NCBI GenBank assembly: GCA_905480235.1
Contig: CAJQPP010000077.1
Span: 1 to 58,627 of the forward strand
Direction of reading: 5' to 3'
DNA: 58,627 nucleotides
Source: an uncultured Pirellulaceae bacterium
GTDB taxonomy: Bacteria; Planctomycetota; Planctomycetia; Pirellulales; Pirellulaceae
Below the pieces are notes generated by a model. The model did no database searches and had not been told where the DNA came from. It saw only the letters and a program-made list of their open reading frames with translations. How positions within the stretch are numbered: position 1 is the stretch's first letter; the number at the start of each line of letters is the position of its first letter. Positions 36,533 to 46,553 of this stretch are shown here, in pieces. Made by a program: the position numbers and the translations under genes.

Positions 36533-38092
36533 TCAGGGTGCATGCGAGGCAACTCGTTTTATCGCATTGAGAACGACAGATTCCTTGCCCTTGCTGGATT
36601 CGAAATGGGGGCTGATCGCGATAACCTCTCCCTGACCAAATGTCGCCTTGAGGATGGCAGGTTGATCGCGCATCGTTCCCTTTTGCGCTTCGTAAAGAAA
36701 GTTTTCGGAACGAAAGCGCGCGCAGACTTCATAATCGGGTGCTGTTTTGCTGGTGCCCCGCGAGATAATGGGGCCGTTCTGGTAGCGAATGGAGTGTTGG
36801 CCACTGAGACCCAACATGGTGGAAGCTTCTGCGGACATCTCTACCATTACCTCGGTGGGGCCACCTCGGTACCACATCGATTTCTTTCCCTTTCCCGGGA
36901 TCTCAACCATTTCGTTATAGACTTTGGCATTCATGAGATGCAGCGACCAGTTGTAATGTGACGTGCAGAGATAGGCGCCGGCGCAGATACCAATCACCCC
37001 GCCTCCTTGGTTTGTGAATTGCCTGATTAATTCCCGGCGTTCGGCACCAATCGCCTTTCCCTGCTTGCTTCCAGATCCTCCAGGAAAGAGCAGTACGTCA
37101 AATTGCTGCAGGACGTTTTCGGATAGATCTTCCGGGCCAACATGAAACCCTTCAATCCCTGAATCAGAATCGAGTACTTGGAATACCTTTGTGGCATTCG
37201 CCCCCGAGGCATCAAAGGCACCGACTCGAATCGTGTTGTCATATTTGCGACTCGGCCGCGAAAACTGTTGGGACCAATCTTGCTGGGTTACTCCTATCAC
37301 TTGCAGTGCGGTTGCGACCATCGCTCGATGTTGTCGGGTGCGTTGGGAAATGGGTTGGGCCTTAAATGTCGTTTCCAGTATGAAACTCTTCGCTCCTAGC
37401 TGCTCTTTGCAAGCACGGGCCAGGGATCCATCCACGGGGCCTGATTCAGACAGCACAGTGAACCTGCGATCTTCGGCAATGTGCTGATTAGCGACCGCTG
37501 CGAGTTTGGTCGCCAGCGCGCTTTGTTCAGGGAACGCGATCACACTGGAGCCGACTGACTTGGGGTTGAGGCGGTGAAAATCATAGCCTTCGTGAAGATC
37601 AAAAAACCAGTCGGGTTTGCGCTTCCTGATAAAGTCCCACAATGCGGCTGCCAATTCAGTTTGGGTTGTTGGGTCGGATTGCCGCGGGAAGTTGCGATTT
37701 AAATTTTTCCGCTTTCGGTCATTGCGGAATTCTGGAATCCAACGGGTGTTGGCTCGCAAGCCGAGTTTATTGGCTTGTGGGATCACGATCAATTTGCCAT
37801 TTTCGATCGGCCAGTTCTTGATTTCCATGGCGGCTCGGGAGCCGGCCGGTTCATTTCCGTGCACGCCTCCCAAAACCATCACCGTCGGCCCATCGATTCC
37901 CGAATCGTATTCGTACCACTCGGTTTGCCAGGGCTTGCCCTCGCCCAAGCTACCCGAGTGGAAATGCTTTTGGGGAGTTTGGGCCCAGCAGGTGGTGGCT
38001 AGAAGGAAGTATGCAAGGCAAATCGCCCAAACGCGATTCAGCGTCCATGGGTTTTTTGATGCACTCAAGAGGCTGGGTAATAGCTGTGGCAT
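36533..38092 (-). CDS. Secreted M14-type zinc carboxypeptidase/deacylase fused to a glutamine-amidotransferase-like (BPL_N) domain
   Basis: 519 residues from the ATG at 38092 (GGGAG 10 nt upstream; signal peptide to about residue 38). Residues about 65-270 are an AstE/AspA-like M14 domain: GGVHGNEPAG with zinc ligands His78 and Glu81, RNDRKRKNLNRNFP (substrate-carboxylate Arg), and WFFDLHEGYDF with the third ligand His. Residues about 290-515 resemble the BPL_N/class-I amidotransferase-like fold: VLLFPGGSGS and GGGVIGICAGAYL, with Cys at the nucleophile elbow. The M14 part probably removes an acyl or amino-acid group. The role of the second domain is unknown and both are likely periplasmic. 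Confidence 0.85.
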   Translation of the reverse strand: MPQLLPSLLSASKNPWTLNRVWAICLAYFLLATTCWAQTPQKHFHSGSLGEGKPWQTEWYEYDSGIDGPTVMVLGGVHGNEPAGSRAAMEIKNWPIENGKLIVIPQANKLGLRANTRWIPEFRNDRKRKNLNRNFPRQSDPTTQTELAAALWDFIRKRKPDWFFDLHEGYDFHRLNPKSVGSSVIAFPEQSALATKLAAVANQHIAEDRRFTVLSESGPVDGSLARACKEQLGAKSFILETTFKAQPISQRTRQHRAMVATALQVIGVTQQDWSQQFSRPSRKYDNTIRVGAFDASGANATKVFQVLDSDSGIEGFHVGPEDLSENVLQQFDVLLFPGGSGSKQGKAIGAERRELIRQFTNQGGGVIGICAGAYLCTSHYNWSLHLMNAKVYNEMVEIPGKGKKSMWYRGGPTEVMVEMSAEASTMLGLSGQHSIRYQNGPIISRGTSKTAPDYEVCARFRSENFLYEAQKGTMRDQPAILKATFGQGEVIAISPHFESSKGKESVVLNAIKRVASHAP

Positions 38093-38157
38093 CGAATGGC
38101 TTCTCCCCTGATTGGCAAGGATCACTCCTCACCAATCCTATATGATGAGGGTTCCAA

Positions 38158-39504
38158 GTGATTTTTCTCTGTCGATGTGTGTTAATGATTCATTATATCA
38201 AACGATTATCATTCGTCATTTTTGCGGTGTTTTTGAGTTTTAGCGGTACGGTTCAAGTGACGGCGCAAGCTATCGCTACCGCACAGAAACCGAAAGTGGT
38301 TGAACTGTCACGTGCAGAATATGCCGATCAATTAGCAGGCTTCTGGTTGGGTTCTTGTATCGCTAATTGGACGGGGTTGGTCACCGAAATGGATAAAATT
38401 GGTGATACACCGGAGTACAAAACAGGACGTTTCTACACGCGTGAGGACTGGGGTAAGCCCGATCAGCCCAATATTTGGAGTGACAAACCAAGCGATTTAT
38501 CACCAACGATCGATTTTGTAATTCGTGGTAAGGATCAGACTTGGGGTGCCGACGATGATACGGATATTGAATACATGTATCAGCACCTTTTGGCAACCAA
38601 CAAAACAACTCGATTAACGGCCGAACAAATTCGGCAAGGTTGGCTGAAACATATTCGCAGCCAAGAAGAGAACTTTCTCTGGGTCTCCAATGAGCGAGCA
38701 TTTCGATTAATGGAAGCGGGAGTATTGCCGCCAAAGACAAGTGATCCGAATCGGAATTCGGAATTCGAAATGATCGATGCGCAGTTGACGACAGAGATAT
38801 TTGGATTTTTTGCACCCACTCGACCCGATATTGTCGCGCAGCTTGCCAGCCTTCCAATCCGTACAACTGCGAGAAAGGATGCCGCTTGGATTTCTGAGTT
38901 CTATGTGCGGATGTATGCCCTGGCTCCCTTATACGATTCAAAGAAATCTCTGAAGGAGCATTTGATATGGAGCGCCGAGCAAGCGAGCGTTGCATTACCC
39001 GAGGGATCGTATTCTCGCGCGATGTATGGTTTCGTAAAAAAATTGTACGACTCCGGTGTGACTTGGGAGGCAGCCAGGGATGCCGTTCACCAGAGATACC
39101 AAGTAGACCGTGCCGATGGATACGATATGAGTCAAAAACCAGGGAATGGATGCTTTGCAGCTGGGATCAATTTCGCGGCGAGTTTGGTGAGCCTGTTTTA
39201 TGGGGAAGGCGATTTTAAGAAAACCATTCAGATCGGCACGCTGGCAGGCTGGGATTCAGATAATCCAACGGCGACTTGGGGTGGCTTGTTGGGGTTTATC
39301 TACGGCCAACAAAAAATTGAGGAGATATTCGATGAGCCATTATCTAATCGATACCAAATTCATCGTACCCGACAGAATTTCCCGCAAGCGTTTGATGATT
39401 TTGGGAGCATGGCGAAGGTTGGTTTAGAAATTGTAGATCGGGTCGTCGTCGAGGAATTGGGTGGGAAAGTGACCCAAGAAAATTGGCTGATTCCAACCGA
39501 CTAA
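38158..39504 (+). CDS. Exported ADP-ribosylglycohydrolase-family protein
   Basis: 448 residues; a GTG start at 38158 is supported by GAGGG 6 nt upstream, and ATG at 38185 also leaves a signal peptide (LSFVIFAVFLSFSGTVQV). The all-helical ADP-ribosylglycohydrolase fold shows its two metal-binding signatures: GADDDTDIEYMY in the first half and GWDSDNPTATWGGLLGF near the end, with GSCIANWTG at the N-terminal helix. DraG-type enzymes remove ADP-ribose from proteins, but secreted planctomycete versions are thought to act on other glycosides. The protein reads divergently from the M14 gene, with starts only 65 bp apart. Confidence 0.85.
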   Translation: MIFLCRCVLMIHYIKRLSFVIFAVFLSFSGTVQVTAQAIATAQKPKVVELSRAEYADQLAGFWLGSCIANWTGLVTEMDKIGDTPEYKTGRFYTREDWGKPDQPNIWSDKPSDLSPTIDFVIRGKDQTWGADDDTDIEYMYQHLLATNKTTRLTAEQIRQGWLKHIRSQEENFLWVSNERAFRLMEAGVLPPKTSDPNRNSEFEMIDAQLTTEIFGFFAPTRPDIVAQLASLPIRTTARKDAAWISEFYVRMYALAPLYDSKKSLKEHLIWSAEQASVALPEGSYSRAMYGFVKKLYDSGVTWEAARDAVHQRYQVDRADGYDMSQKPGNGCFAAGINFAASLVSLFYGEGDFKKTIQIGTLAGWDSDNPTATWGGLLGFIYGQQKIEEIFDEPLSNRYQIHRTRQNFPQAFDDFGSMAKVGLEIVDRVVVEELGGKVTQENWLIPTD

Positions 39505-39813
39505 AGAGAAAGGGCAGGTGCGTATTTGTCGGATTGGGCAATATTGATCTGTGAAATGATTTTGTACACATTTCATGTGGAGCTACAAAATATACCGAGA
39601 CCACGTGGCCCTCTTGGAAACGTTGAGGATTTCCCATATCGCGCAACGCTCTAGCTCATCGTTCCGAACAATTGTCAGGGTTAGCTGGTGTTTTGGTTCC
39701 AGTTGTAGAAAGGCGTATTTCATCGCTGCGCGTTAGTCATCGGCCTGATGCTCGTGTGTGAACGCTGAGCAAATAACTTTTTGAAAATCGCTCTAAAGAA
39801 TACGCGAACGAAG
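39505..39813. other. Intergenic stretch, no feature recognised
   Basis: Convergent gene ends; no strong terminator hairpin was found by eye. Confidence 0.4.
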
Positions 39814-40605
39814 TTAGTTATCTAAAAATTCTTCGTCGTCTAAGTGTTTAAACGACCTAATCAACTTGCGCATGCCAGTTTCGTTTGCAAAAGTTCCGTT
39901 CCTAAGAGGTTCATGAAAAAGTGAAATGCTACTTCGGTAGAAGTTAATCTCGTAAATCATCAAAAAAAATTTATCTTCGCGCTTGATGACCCTTCCAAAA
40001 ATATCGCAAGGAGCTGACTCTTCGCTAGACTTGAATTGCCCCTTCAATTCGGCGACCAGCTTGGCACCCAGTGTCGGGCGAGGATCTTGTGCTGAATCAA
40101 ATCTTGCTTCGCTTGAGGATATGAGGTCCGTTGAAAACTGGCCTTCAAAGTCTTTGCTCGGTTTAATATCAAAGTCGATCATGTGTGATCGCAAGCACAC
40201 GTTGCTCCCGACATACTCTTCCAGCGAAGCGCTAAGTTTCTCCATGCTAACGCGAATATGACATAAACGTCGAGCTTGGTGGGCTCGCTCCCAATCGGCG
40301 GATTGCCACGCCCTTAAATTCCTTATTGAATCATCGCTTAGACGGGAAAGCAAAACCGGCTGCAATTTTTTTCCGTCGACCCTCAATACAATTTTCATTT
40401 GGCGCGTGAGTTCTTCCTGGGGGCAACTCACCCTATGTTCGTTAACCAAAAAGTATTCAACACAGCCCAATATGGAGTATTTTCCGTCAGCCGTTTCTAA
40501 ACTAACTGGAGTGCTGCGTTTAATGATCGGTGGAGTTTGCTCCTGAGCGGTTGCTGGTGAAGTAATGAAGATGAAAGCAGTTGCAAAAAAAACCATTCGC
40601 GTCAT
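39814..40605 (-). CDS. Secreted protein of unknown function
   Basis: 263 residues from the ATG at 40605, chosen because it starts a clean signal peptide (MTRMVFFATAFIFITSPATA); the frame stays open upstream for 109 codons without an export signal. The mature part has a YSILGCVEYFLVNEHRVSCP segment and a beta-rich C-terminal half (CLRSHMIDFDIKPSKDF, CDIFGRVIKREDKFFLMIYE) that could fold as a small beta barrel. Six Cys residues in the mature part suggest disulfides in the periplasm. I do not recognise a family. It lies downstream of the HEAT/CXXCH gene on the same strand, 370 bp away. Confidence 0.7.
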   Translation of the reverse strand: MTRMVFFATAFIFITSPATAQEQTPPIIKRSTPVSLETADGKYSILGCVEYFLVNEHRVSCPQEELTRQMKIVLRVDGKKLQPVLLSRLSDDSIRNLRAWQSADWERAHQARRLCHIRVSMEKLSASLEEYVGSNVCLRSHMIDFDIKPSKDFEGQFSTDLISSSEARFDSAQDPRPTLGAKLVAELKGQFKSSEESAPCDIFGRVIKREDKFFLMIYEINFYRSSISLFHEPLRNGTFANETGMRKLIRSFKHLDDEEFLDN

Positions 40606-40972
40606 TTCGGCTCTTTGATTTTGAGTTGATAAGAATTTTAATCGACTGCGATTTTTAATTTCGACACTAGGCGGATTCGCTGTTAAATATCGGGTAATCA
40701 TTTTCGCCCCCTGTCTCAAGACGTTTGTGCGATTCAAGTTTAATGTAGCAAGGTTGGGCCGCTGACTAATCTTGCAGGAATCAAAAAATCTGGGGCCTTT
40801 CAGGCTGATGGTAACGGGTGCCAATAACGCGTTCGGATTGATAATCACAAAAAGAACTCGGCATGGCGGTTTGTCAGTTTCGCAACGAAAAAAAATCGTT
40901 TCGCTCGTTTGGGTGCGGCCTGCCGTTTGCATGAAACCAAGCGCAACGTCTCAAACGTCGCTACTCAGGTCA
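40606..40972. other. Intergenic stretch, no feature recognised
   Basis: It sits between two minus-strand genes and presumably contains the promoter of the secreted unknown. Confidence 0.4.
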
Positions 40973-43774
40973 TTAGTCTTCAGAGGCCAAGGCATGCGAA
41001 ACAATTTTTGACCAAGCCCTGTAGTCGTCAACGGGAGCCGTTTCTCCGGTAATTTGCCTTAACGCAAAGAGCACGGAATTGCGGTTTCGGTTTGTTGACT
41101 TCGAAAGTTTAGCCGTTGCTTGCTTAGCTTCTGTCGCATCAATCGTTCGCTCCTGCACCACATAATCAAAACGTTGTCTGGGGGGCCAGGGCTCGGAGTT
41201 CTCGACCGTCTGCATAACGGAAAAATCCTGTTTCAAATAAGTGACGTCTGCGCGAACAAATCCTTGAGTTGAATCACCGGAGTAGTACGTTGGTGACATT
41301 TTCATACCCCAAGAGGGCACGACCGCCAAACCAAAGCTGTCCGACTGTTTTGCGGGAGCGTGGCACAACAAGCAATTCTTCAAATGATTTACGGCGACCA
41401 ATTTTCGCTGAATCAGTTTACCACCGCGTTGGATCGGCAAACGTGGGTCGTTCTTTTCAAGCTGCGCAAGTAGTTGAGGCAGCACCTGCTTATCATTGAA
41501 TGCCACTAAAGCTTCGGCACTGTGTTCCGCCACGACATGCCAGGGATACTCGAAACCCTCCATCAATCGATTCCGCACCAACTCTGCATCACCCTGGTTT
41601 AGTTCCTTGATTGCCTTAATAGCGGCAGATCGGACACGCGAGTCAAAGTCGAATTTGGCGCGGTCTACGAGCATGCGGACTGCTGCCTCCGTACCGTGAT
41701 GCTTCAAATCGTTAATCAGCTTCATGCGGATTTCGTAGACATCCACCTGAAGCATTTGTTCAAGCGTCCGAAAAGCCTGGTCCTTATCAAAAATTAGGTC
41801 CGTGTCGTGAAACAGGGAATGATTTACTGCGTCTCTTATGGATCTTCTCCTCGTTTCCAATGTCTTTTCTGGTGTCTCAAAGGGACGACTACCGAAGGCG
41901 TCAAATTTACTTAGCACCCGGCCCAATTTCGTGGAAACTGCGCTCATCGTTAATGATTGCGATAAATTGCTTCGGCATTCCTCGCCCATGGCGAGCGGCA
42001 AACCAGCGAGTTCAGGGCGACGTTCTAGATAAGCTCGGAGCGGCTCTTCAGGCTTGGTTTCTTCGTGGAATGTCAAATCAATTTCTTGAATTCGACTATC
42101 GAAAGACAGGTCAGTGGTAGGTTTCATGATCTCCGGAAAAGCCCGCGACTCTTGCCTACTATTCCACCAATCAGCCAATAGCCGGGATCTTCTTTGGCTT
42201 GCCTTTTGGTATTCCTCAGATGTCGAATTTCGCAAATTTACGATGAATTGTTCCGCTTCACGAAACTCATCTTCATTGCGAAAAATATCTAAAGGAATCG
42301 CGGTATCATTCAATTGAGCAACCAATTCGTGGCCGTGCAATATTTGCGTCCGCGCATGACGACCCTCGGGTAAAAATAACGCCCCATCATTAATGAATCG
42401 GGTGAGACGTTGAAGATATCGATCCCGATCTGCTGCAGAATGGAGGGGGGTGTTAAGCGGGTAAGCTAGTTTTTTATTGGTTAGCGATTGCCGCAAAATT
42501 CTCTCGGTTCGGAGAACAACGTCGTACACGATATTACTTTGGTCGGCACTGGGTGTTTGCGGCACGGTGCGGTCGAGAGTGGTGATACTGCCTTCGATCG
42601 TCTGCTCTAGCCCGTTATGATGGCCGTCTCGGTTTTTTTGATCAGTATCGGAATCCATCAACTTGCGAAAATGATACTGAGACCTAAAACGTCGTTTAGG
42701 TGAGTGGCGATCCAATTTCGCAAGCAAGTCTGCTGCCTTGTCGAATGCTTCGTCAGTCTCCCAAGTTTCGCGAAATATGAAATTGTGTTGATCGATGGTC
42801 ACAACACCCTTCAGCGGTTCCCGAAATGCATGATCAAGAAACTGGAATCGGCGTTTCACTTCCTCGCCAATCAAAGGCAAGGCATCGGCAATATTATTCC
42901 GCGAGACCGTCCCAATATTGTGGCCGTTGACTCGAATTTCAGCCTTGTCAGATCCGCCAAAATGCACCGCTAGTTGCCAATCGACACGAAACTTAACGGC
43001 CGGTTGTGCCATTACGCTAGAAGGCTTGGTATCTCTATCCCGAGGTTTCATCGTGTCAAGGAATTGTCTGGCAAAATCAATTGCCAGCGTGGAGTCAAAA
43101 TCGATATTGGGTTGCTCTGCAGGGAGTTCAGATTTCGGAACTTGTGTTTGCTTGACTGGAGGCTTGTCGGTTTGTGTCACGGAGGCGTGAGCCTCCGAAG
43201 AACGAGTCGCATCACCGATGGTGTTTTCTGTCTGATTGCGACGCGGCTTTTTCTCGGGGTTTAGGGGCTGTTTCAAATCCCGATCAGACTGGTTCTTTAT
43301 TTGGCTTTTGGAAACCAAATCGGATTCGTCAGGCAAAGTCGGCACCGTCAATCTGGCCAAAACAAAAACCAATGCCGCGATCAATACGGCAATACCTACC
43401 GCGGCAGCCCAGTTTTCGGTGTTCGTTGGATATTCGTCTTTACGTTGTAATACGTCAGGTTCAAAGCACTCGGATTCGATCGCTTCTTGCACCGACGTGG
43501 ATATTGGTTGCAGATCTTCCAAGGACGCGACAGCGTTCCTAGCCATAACTCGTGCGACGAATTCATCGGAATCGCAAAGTAACGACGATGCCATACGCAA
43601 TTCTGAATCCACCGAAGCGTTGTCAAAATTAGCCGCAGTCGATTCAAGGTCACCTTGCTGGGAGCGCACCTTTCCGCGAAATTGTTTTGGTGACGGTGCA
43701 TGACGCTGCGAACCGTTTACCGGATTTTGAAAACGAAACCTTGGATGTCGATTTTTGTCATTGGGATTTGCCAT
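40973..43774 (-). CDS. Membrane-anchored HEAT-repeat protein with CXXCH motif, partner of ECF sigma factor
   Basis: 933 residues. A 120-residue cytoplasmic N-terminus precedes one membrane helix (about 123-141; WAAAVGIAVLIAALVFVLA). The region outside the membrane holds an alpha/beta section (FRVDWQLAVHFGGSDKAEIR), long charged helices, and HEAT-like repeats near 690-780 (AAVRMLVDRAKFDFDSRVRS, AIKAIKELNQG, AEALVAFNDK). CLLCH at 801-805 is a c-type haem attachment motif. The gene starts 3 nt after the stop of the sigma factor, so they form an operon. The topology suits a membrane anti-sigma factor with a periplasmic sensory part, although no zinc anti-sigma (ZAS) motif is visible. Whether haem is bound is unproven. 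Confidence 0.8.
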   Translation of the reverse strand: MANPNDKNRHPRFRFQNPVNGSQRHAPSPKQFRGKVRSQQGDLESTAANFDNASVDSELRMASSLLCDSDEFVARVMARNAVASLEDLQPISTSVQEAIESECFEPDVLQRKDEYPTNTENWAAAVGIAVLIAALVFVLARLTVPTLPDESDLVSKSQIKNQSDRDLKQPLNPEKKPRRNQTENTIGDATRSSEAHASVTQTDKPPVKQTQVPKSELPAEQPNIDFDSTLAIDFARQFLDTMKPRDRDTKPSSVMAQPAVKFRVDWQLAVHFGGSDKAEIRVNGHNIGTVSRNNIADALPLIGEEVKRRFQFLDHAFREPLKGVVTIDQHNFIFRETWETDEAFDKAADLLAKLDRHSPKRRFRSQYHFRKLMDSDTDQKNRDGHHNGLEQTIEGSITTLDRTVPQTPSADQSNIVYDVVLRTERILRQSLTNKKLAYPLNTPLHSAADRDRYLQRLTRFINDGALFLPEGRHARTQILHGHELVAQLNDTAIPLDIFRNEDEFREAEQFIVNLRNSTSEEYQKASQRRSRLLADWWNSRQESRAFPEIMKPTTDLSFDSRIQEIDLTFHEETKPEEPLRAYLERRPELAGLPLAMGEECRSNLSQSLTMSAVSTKLGRVLSKFDAFGSRPFETPEKTLETRRRSIRDAVNHSLFHDTDLIFDKDQAFRTLEQMLQVDVYEIRMKLINDLKHHGTEAAVRMLVDRAKFDFDSRVRSAAIKAIKELNQGDAELVRNRLMEGFEYPWHVVAEHSAEALVAFNDKQVLPQLLAQLEKNDPRLPIQRGGKLIQRKLVAVNHLKNCLLCHAPAKQSDSFGLAVVPSWGMKMSPTYYSGDSTQGFVRADVTYLKQDFSVMQTVENSEPWPPRQRFDYVVQERTIDATEAKQATAKLSKSTNRNRNSVLFALRQITGETAPVDDYRAWSKIVSHALASED

Positions 43775-43777
43775 GGA

Positions 43778-44380
43778 TTATCCCCCTAGGTTATCAAAGC
43801 ATCCAGTTTTTGACTCGACACAATTTTTTAGCAGCTCACGTACTCGGTGCAGTCTCATGCGAATCGTGCTCCCTTTGGATTGGCAAGTTTTGGCAATCGT
43901 GGCGCATGACATTTGGTCAAAGTAAAAATACCGGACCATACTCAACGATTGTTCTGGCAGATCGGCAATGCAAGAAGTTAAAGCCTGCAAGCGATTTTCG
44001 GCAGCATCAAACTCATAGAATGCGTGCTGCAGGTTTTCCAATTGCATCTCAGTTTGATTAGCTAATTGCAAGTCGCGCATTACCGCATCCGTTTTTCGTT
44101 TCGCTCGAAGGTGTTCAAGTGATTTCAAGCGGGCAATCCCAATGATCCAAGTGGAAAAACTCGCATCGCCGCGAAACCGATTCAGGTCTCGAAAAGCCTG
44201 CAAGAATACTTCCTGAGCCACGTCATCGATCGACGCAGGGCAATAGATGAAACGTGAGATATAAAATCGAATTACTTTGTGATGGCGCTGAACCAATTGC
44301 TGAAAAGATTCCTCGCACCCTGTTCGGGCATCTTCGATCAAACGAGTTTCACATTCAGTCGTTTGCACAGCAGTTCCCAC
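43778..44380 (-). CDS. ECF-type RNA polymerase sigma factor
   Basis: 200 residues from a GTG start. Region 2 reads EESFQQLVQRHHKVIRFYIS and DDVAQEVFLQAFRDLNRFRG, with FSTWIIGIARLKSLEHLRAK completing region 2.4. Region 4 reads LPEQSLSMVRYFYFDQMSCA and then AKTCQSKGSTIRMRLHRVRELL, a helix-turn-helix. Length and spacing are usual for the family. The HEAT/CXXCH membrane protein follows after 3 nt and is its likely regulator. Confidence 0.95.
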   Translation of the reverse strand: MGTAVQTTECETRLIEDARTGCEESFQQLVQRHHKVIRFYISRFIYCPASIDDVAQEVFLQAFRDLNRFRGDASFSTWIIGIARLKSLEHLRAKRKTDAVMRDLQLANQTEMQLENLQHAFYEFDAAENRLQALTSCIADLPEQSLSMVRYFYFDQMSCATIAKTCQSKGSTIRMRLHRVRELLKNCVESKTGCFDNLGG

Positions 44381-45002
44381 TGTTGATTCATGTATTCCAT
44401 GAAGTGAGTGACAAAAATAAGGAAACTGTCACTCAGAAAAATGAGATTCGCGCGAATTTTCTCAAAAATCGAGAGCCCTCGCTTTAAGGCAGAGATATCT
44501 TTTCTACGCTTATCAGAAATGCCCAGCAAGCATTTAATCGCCAAGCTGAGCACATTGCCGAATCTCTTTTAGGTTTCCCAGGGTGATTAACTTTTAAGGG
44601 CAGGAAATCCACGTTTACCCATCTCATTGCCCTGATCTGGGGGAGATAAGCAGACGGGACTCGACTCCTTCCTCCCGCATTTGTTAATGATTTCATTGCC
44701 AGCGCACCCAAACGCCTCTCAGCTTCGTCGCCGACGGGCACGGGATCAGCAAGAAGTGTTGTCGAATCCGACCCACAGGGGACTGTAATTAGTCCCTTAT
44801 CTGACGCGATTCTCAAAGCGGGCCATGGCAAGTTTATTCGGTAATGTCGACTGGTGTTGGAATGACATGTTTTGCCAAAAGACCGACCGTTGTTTTTTTC
44901 TTTTCTTGGGCAGGAACCGATTTGCGCGCCTCGAAAGGCATGAATGCAGCGAGTAACAAAAATTGCATAGAGCTCATTTAACGGAGTCAATCCAATCTGT
45001 TA
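44381..45002. other. Intergenic stretch, no gene accepted
   Basis: A 168-codon minus-strand frame (44484-44990) is open but has no family-like sequence, odd composition and no Shine-Dalgarno signal. A 6-bp hairpin (GGGACT and AGTCCC around GTAATT) lies near 44778-44795. The promoter of the sigma operon should be here. Confidence 0.45.
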
Positions 45003-46553
45003 TCAGGGCAGTTGGGGGCGGAGTTCGTTCCCCTGTTTATCCACGGGGAACAAGGCTCCTTCCCTGTCCAGTTGGGCGATCATTTCACGCATCATCCGTT
45101 TGAGTTCTTGAGGCTGGTTGTCCGCGACATTCGTCTTCTCAAACGGATCGTTGGCGAGGTCGAATAATTCGTACCGCGTCTTAGCGGGGTTACTATCTGG
45201 CAAGTAGTGGTAAATAACCTTCCAATTGTCCAAGCGGAGCACGGTGTAATAGCTACTACGATGGCTGTGTGGGAAGTGCATCAAAAAGCGTTCCTCGCGG
45301 TCGGCATTGCGCTGGCCGGAAAGCTGCATAGCTAAATCTTTGCCATCAATCATATGGCCCTCCGGAACCGTCACGTCGGCGAGGTTGAGAATGGTGGGAT
45401 ACAGGTCCATAACGCTTCCGAGCTGGTCTTGGATAACGCCTTGTGCAATGGGCAGTTTTTTCTGCCACTTATTGTCGGGGTCGGTTTTGGCCCAGGCGGC
45501 AATAAATGGCGCCCGCATGCCACCCTCATAGTGGGTGCCTTTTTTGGCCCGCAACGGAAACGAGCTGTTGTGCTCGTGAACCGGACCCAGCGGTGCATCA
45601 CTGCCGTTATCGCCCAGGAAAATGATCAATGTATCTTGAGCGATCCCTGTGGCCTCGAGGTGATCCATGATCTCGTTCAAACAAGTATCCATGCTTTCCA
45701 CGAGGGTTGCGTAGGCCTGAGCGGCTTTCCGTTTTCCCGATTTTGCGTAGTTCGCCGCGTATCGTGGGTTGTTGTGGAAAGGGGCGTGCAGAGCGTAGAG
45801 CGCTAGGTCTAAAAAGAAGGGTTGGTCATCTTGAACCGCCTCATCGATCTGTTGCTTTGCCTCGATGGTCAGCGCTTCGGTGAGAAAGGTCTCAGAGCCG
45901 TGGTACTTTTCCAGATGCGGAACCGCGCGTTTTTTATTTCCTTTAATGTGTCCGTAACCATCCTGCCCGTAATAGCTACCGGGTTGTCCCCAAGAACAGC
46001 CGGCGATGTTGACATCGAACCCAAGATTATCAGGAAACTCCGAGGGTTCGTCGTTTGGGCCAAAGTGCGCCTTGCCAATAAAGATCGTGCGATAGCCAGC
46101 GGTCTTGAGGCGACCAGGTAATGTGCGGGTCTCATCCTGAAATCCGGTCCAGTTCCAATCGGGCGGTCCGAACGGGCCCTTGTTGTTACCCTCGGATCGG
46201 ATCCATTGCGTAACGCGATGGCGAGTCGCATTTTGGCCAGTGAGGATGGAGGTACGGGTCGGCGAGCAGACGCTCATAGCATAGAAGTTGTTGAGCCGCG
46301 TGCCTTGAGCCGCCAGCCGCTCCATGCCCGGGGTGCGGTAATAGTCATTAAGTGGATAACGTTGGGCTATCCCCTGCTCGTCGGTCATGAATGGCACGGA
46401 AGTATCCATCGGACCCATATCGTCAACGAGGAAGATGATGATGTTGGGTTTTTCCGTGGCCTCGCAAGTCGCTACCGATCCGAGCAGTAAGGCGAGGACC
46501 GACAGGGCAATAAATAAACAGGAAACAGGGAAACGAGATAGGGGCGTCAGCAT
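45003..46553 (-). CDS. Secreted sulfatase (arylsulfatase family)
   Basis: 516 residues from the ATG at 46553; GGAAGG lies 7 nt upstream and a signal peptide follows (LFIALSVLALLLGSVATCEA). EKPNIIIFLVDDMGPMDTSV provides the metal-site Asp pair. CSPTRTSILTG (Cys96) is the formylglycine motif with Thr in the fourth position; GKAHFGP and FLGDNGSDAPLG complete the catalytic centre. It differs clearly from the sulfatase at 17.6 kb and probably has another sulfated-glycan substrate. Confidence 0.95.
   Translation of the reverse strand: MLTPLSRFPVSCLFIALSVLALLLGSVATCEATEKPNIIIFLVDDMGPMDTSVPFMTDEQGIAQRYPLNDYYRTPGMERLAAQGTRLNNFYAMSVCSPTRTSILTGQNATRHRVTQWIRSEGNNKGPFGPPDWNWTGFQDETRTLPGRLKTAGYRTIFIGKAHFGPNDEPSEFPDNLGFDVNIAGCSWGQPGSYYGQDGYGHIKGNKKRAVPHLEKYHGSETFLTEALTIEAKQQIDEAVQDDQPFFLDLALYALHAPFHNNPRYAANYAKSGKRKAAQAYATLVESMDTCLNEIMDHLEATGIAQDTLIIFLGDNGSDAPLGPVHEHNSSFPLRAKKGTHYEGGMRAPFIAAWAKTDPDNKWQKKLPIAQGVIQDQLGSVMDLYPTILNLADVTVPEGHMIDGKDLAMQLSGQRNADREERFLMHFPHSHRSSYYTVLRLDNWKVIYHYLPDSNPAKTRYELFDLANDPFEKTNVADNQPQELKRMMREMIAQLDREGALFPVDKQGNELRPQLP

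Noticed and set aside
44484..44990. 168-codon open frame on the minus strand in an otherwise empty region
   Set aside because: No Shine-Dalgarno sequence, no recognisable domain, patchy composition and no export or membrane segment; it ends near the sigma operon's promoter region. Chance frames of this size occur at this GC content.
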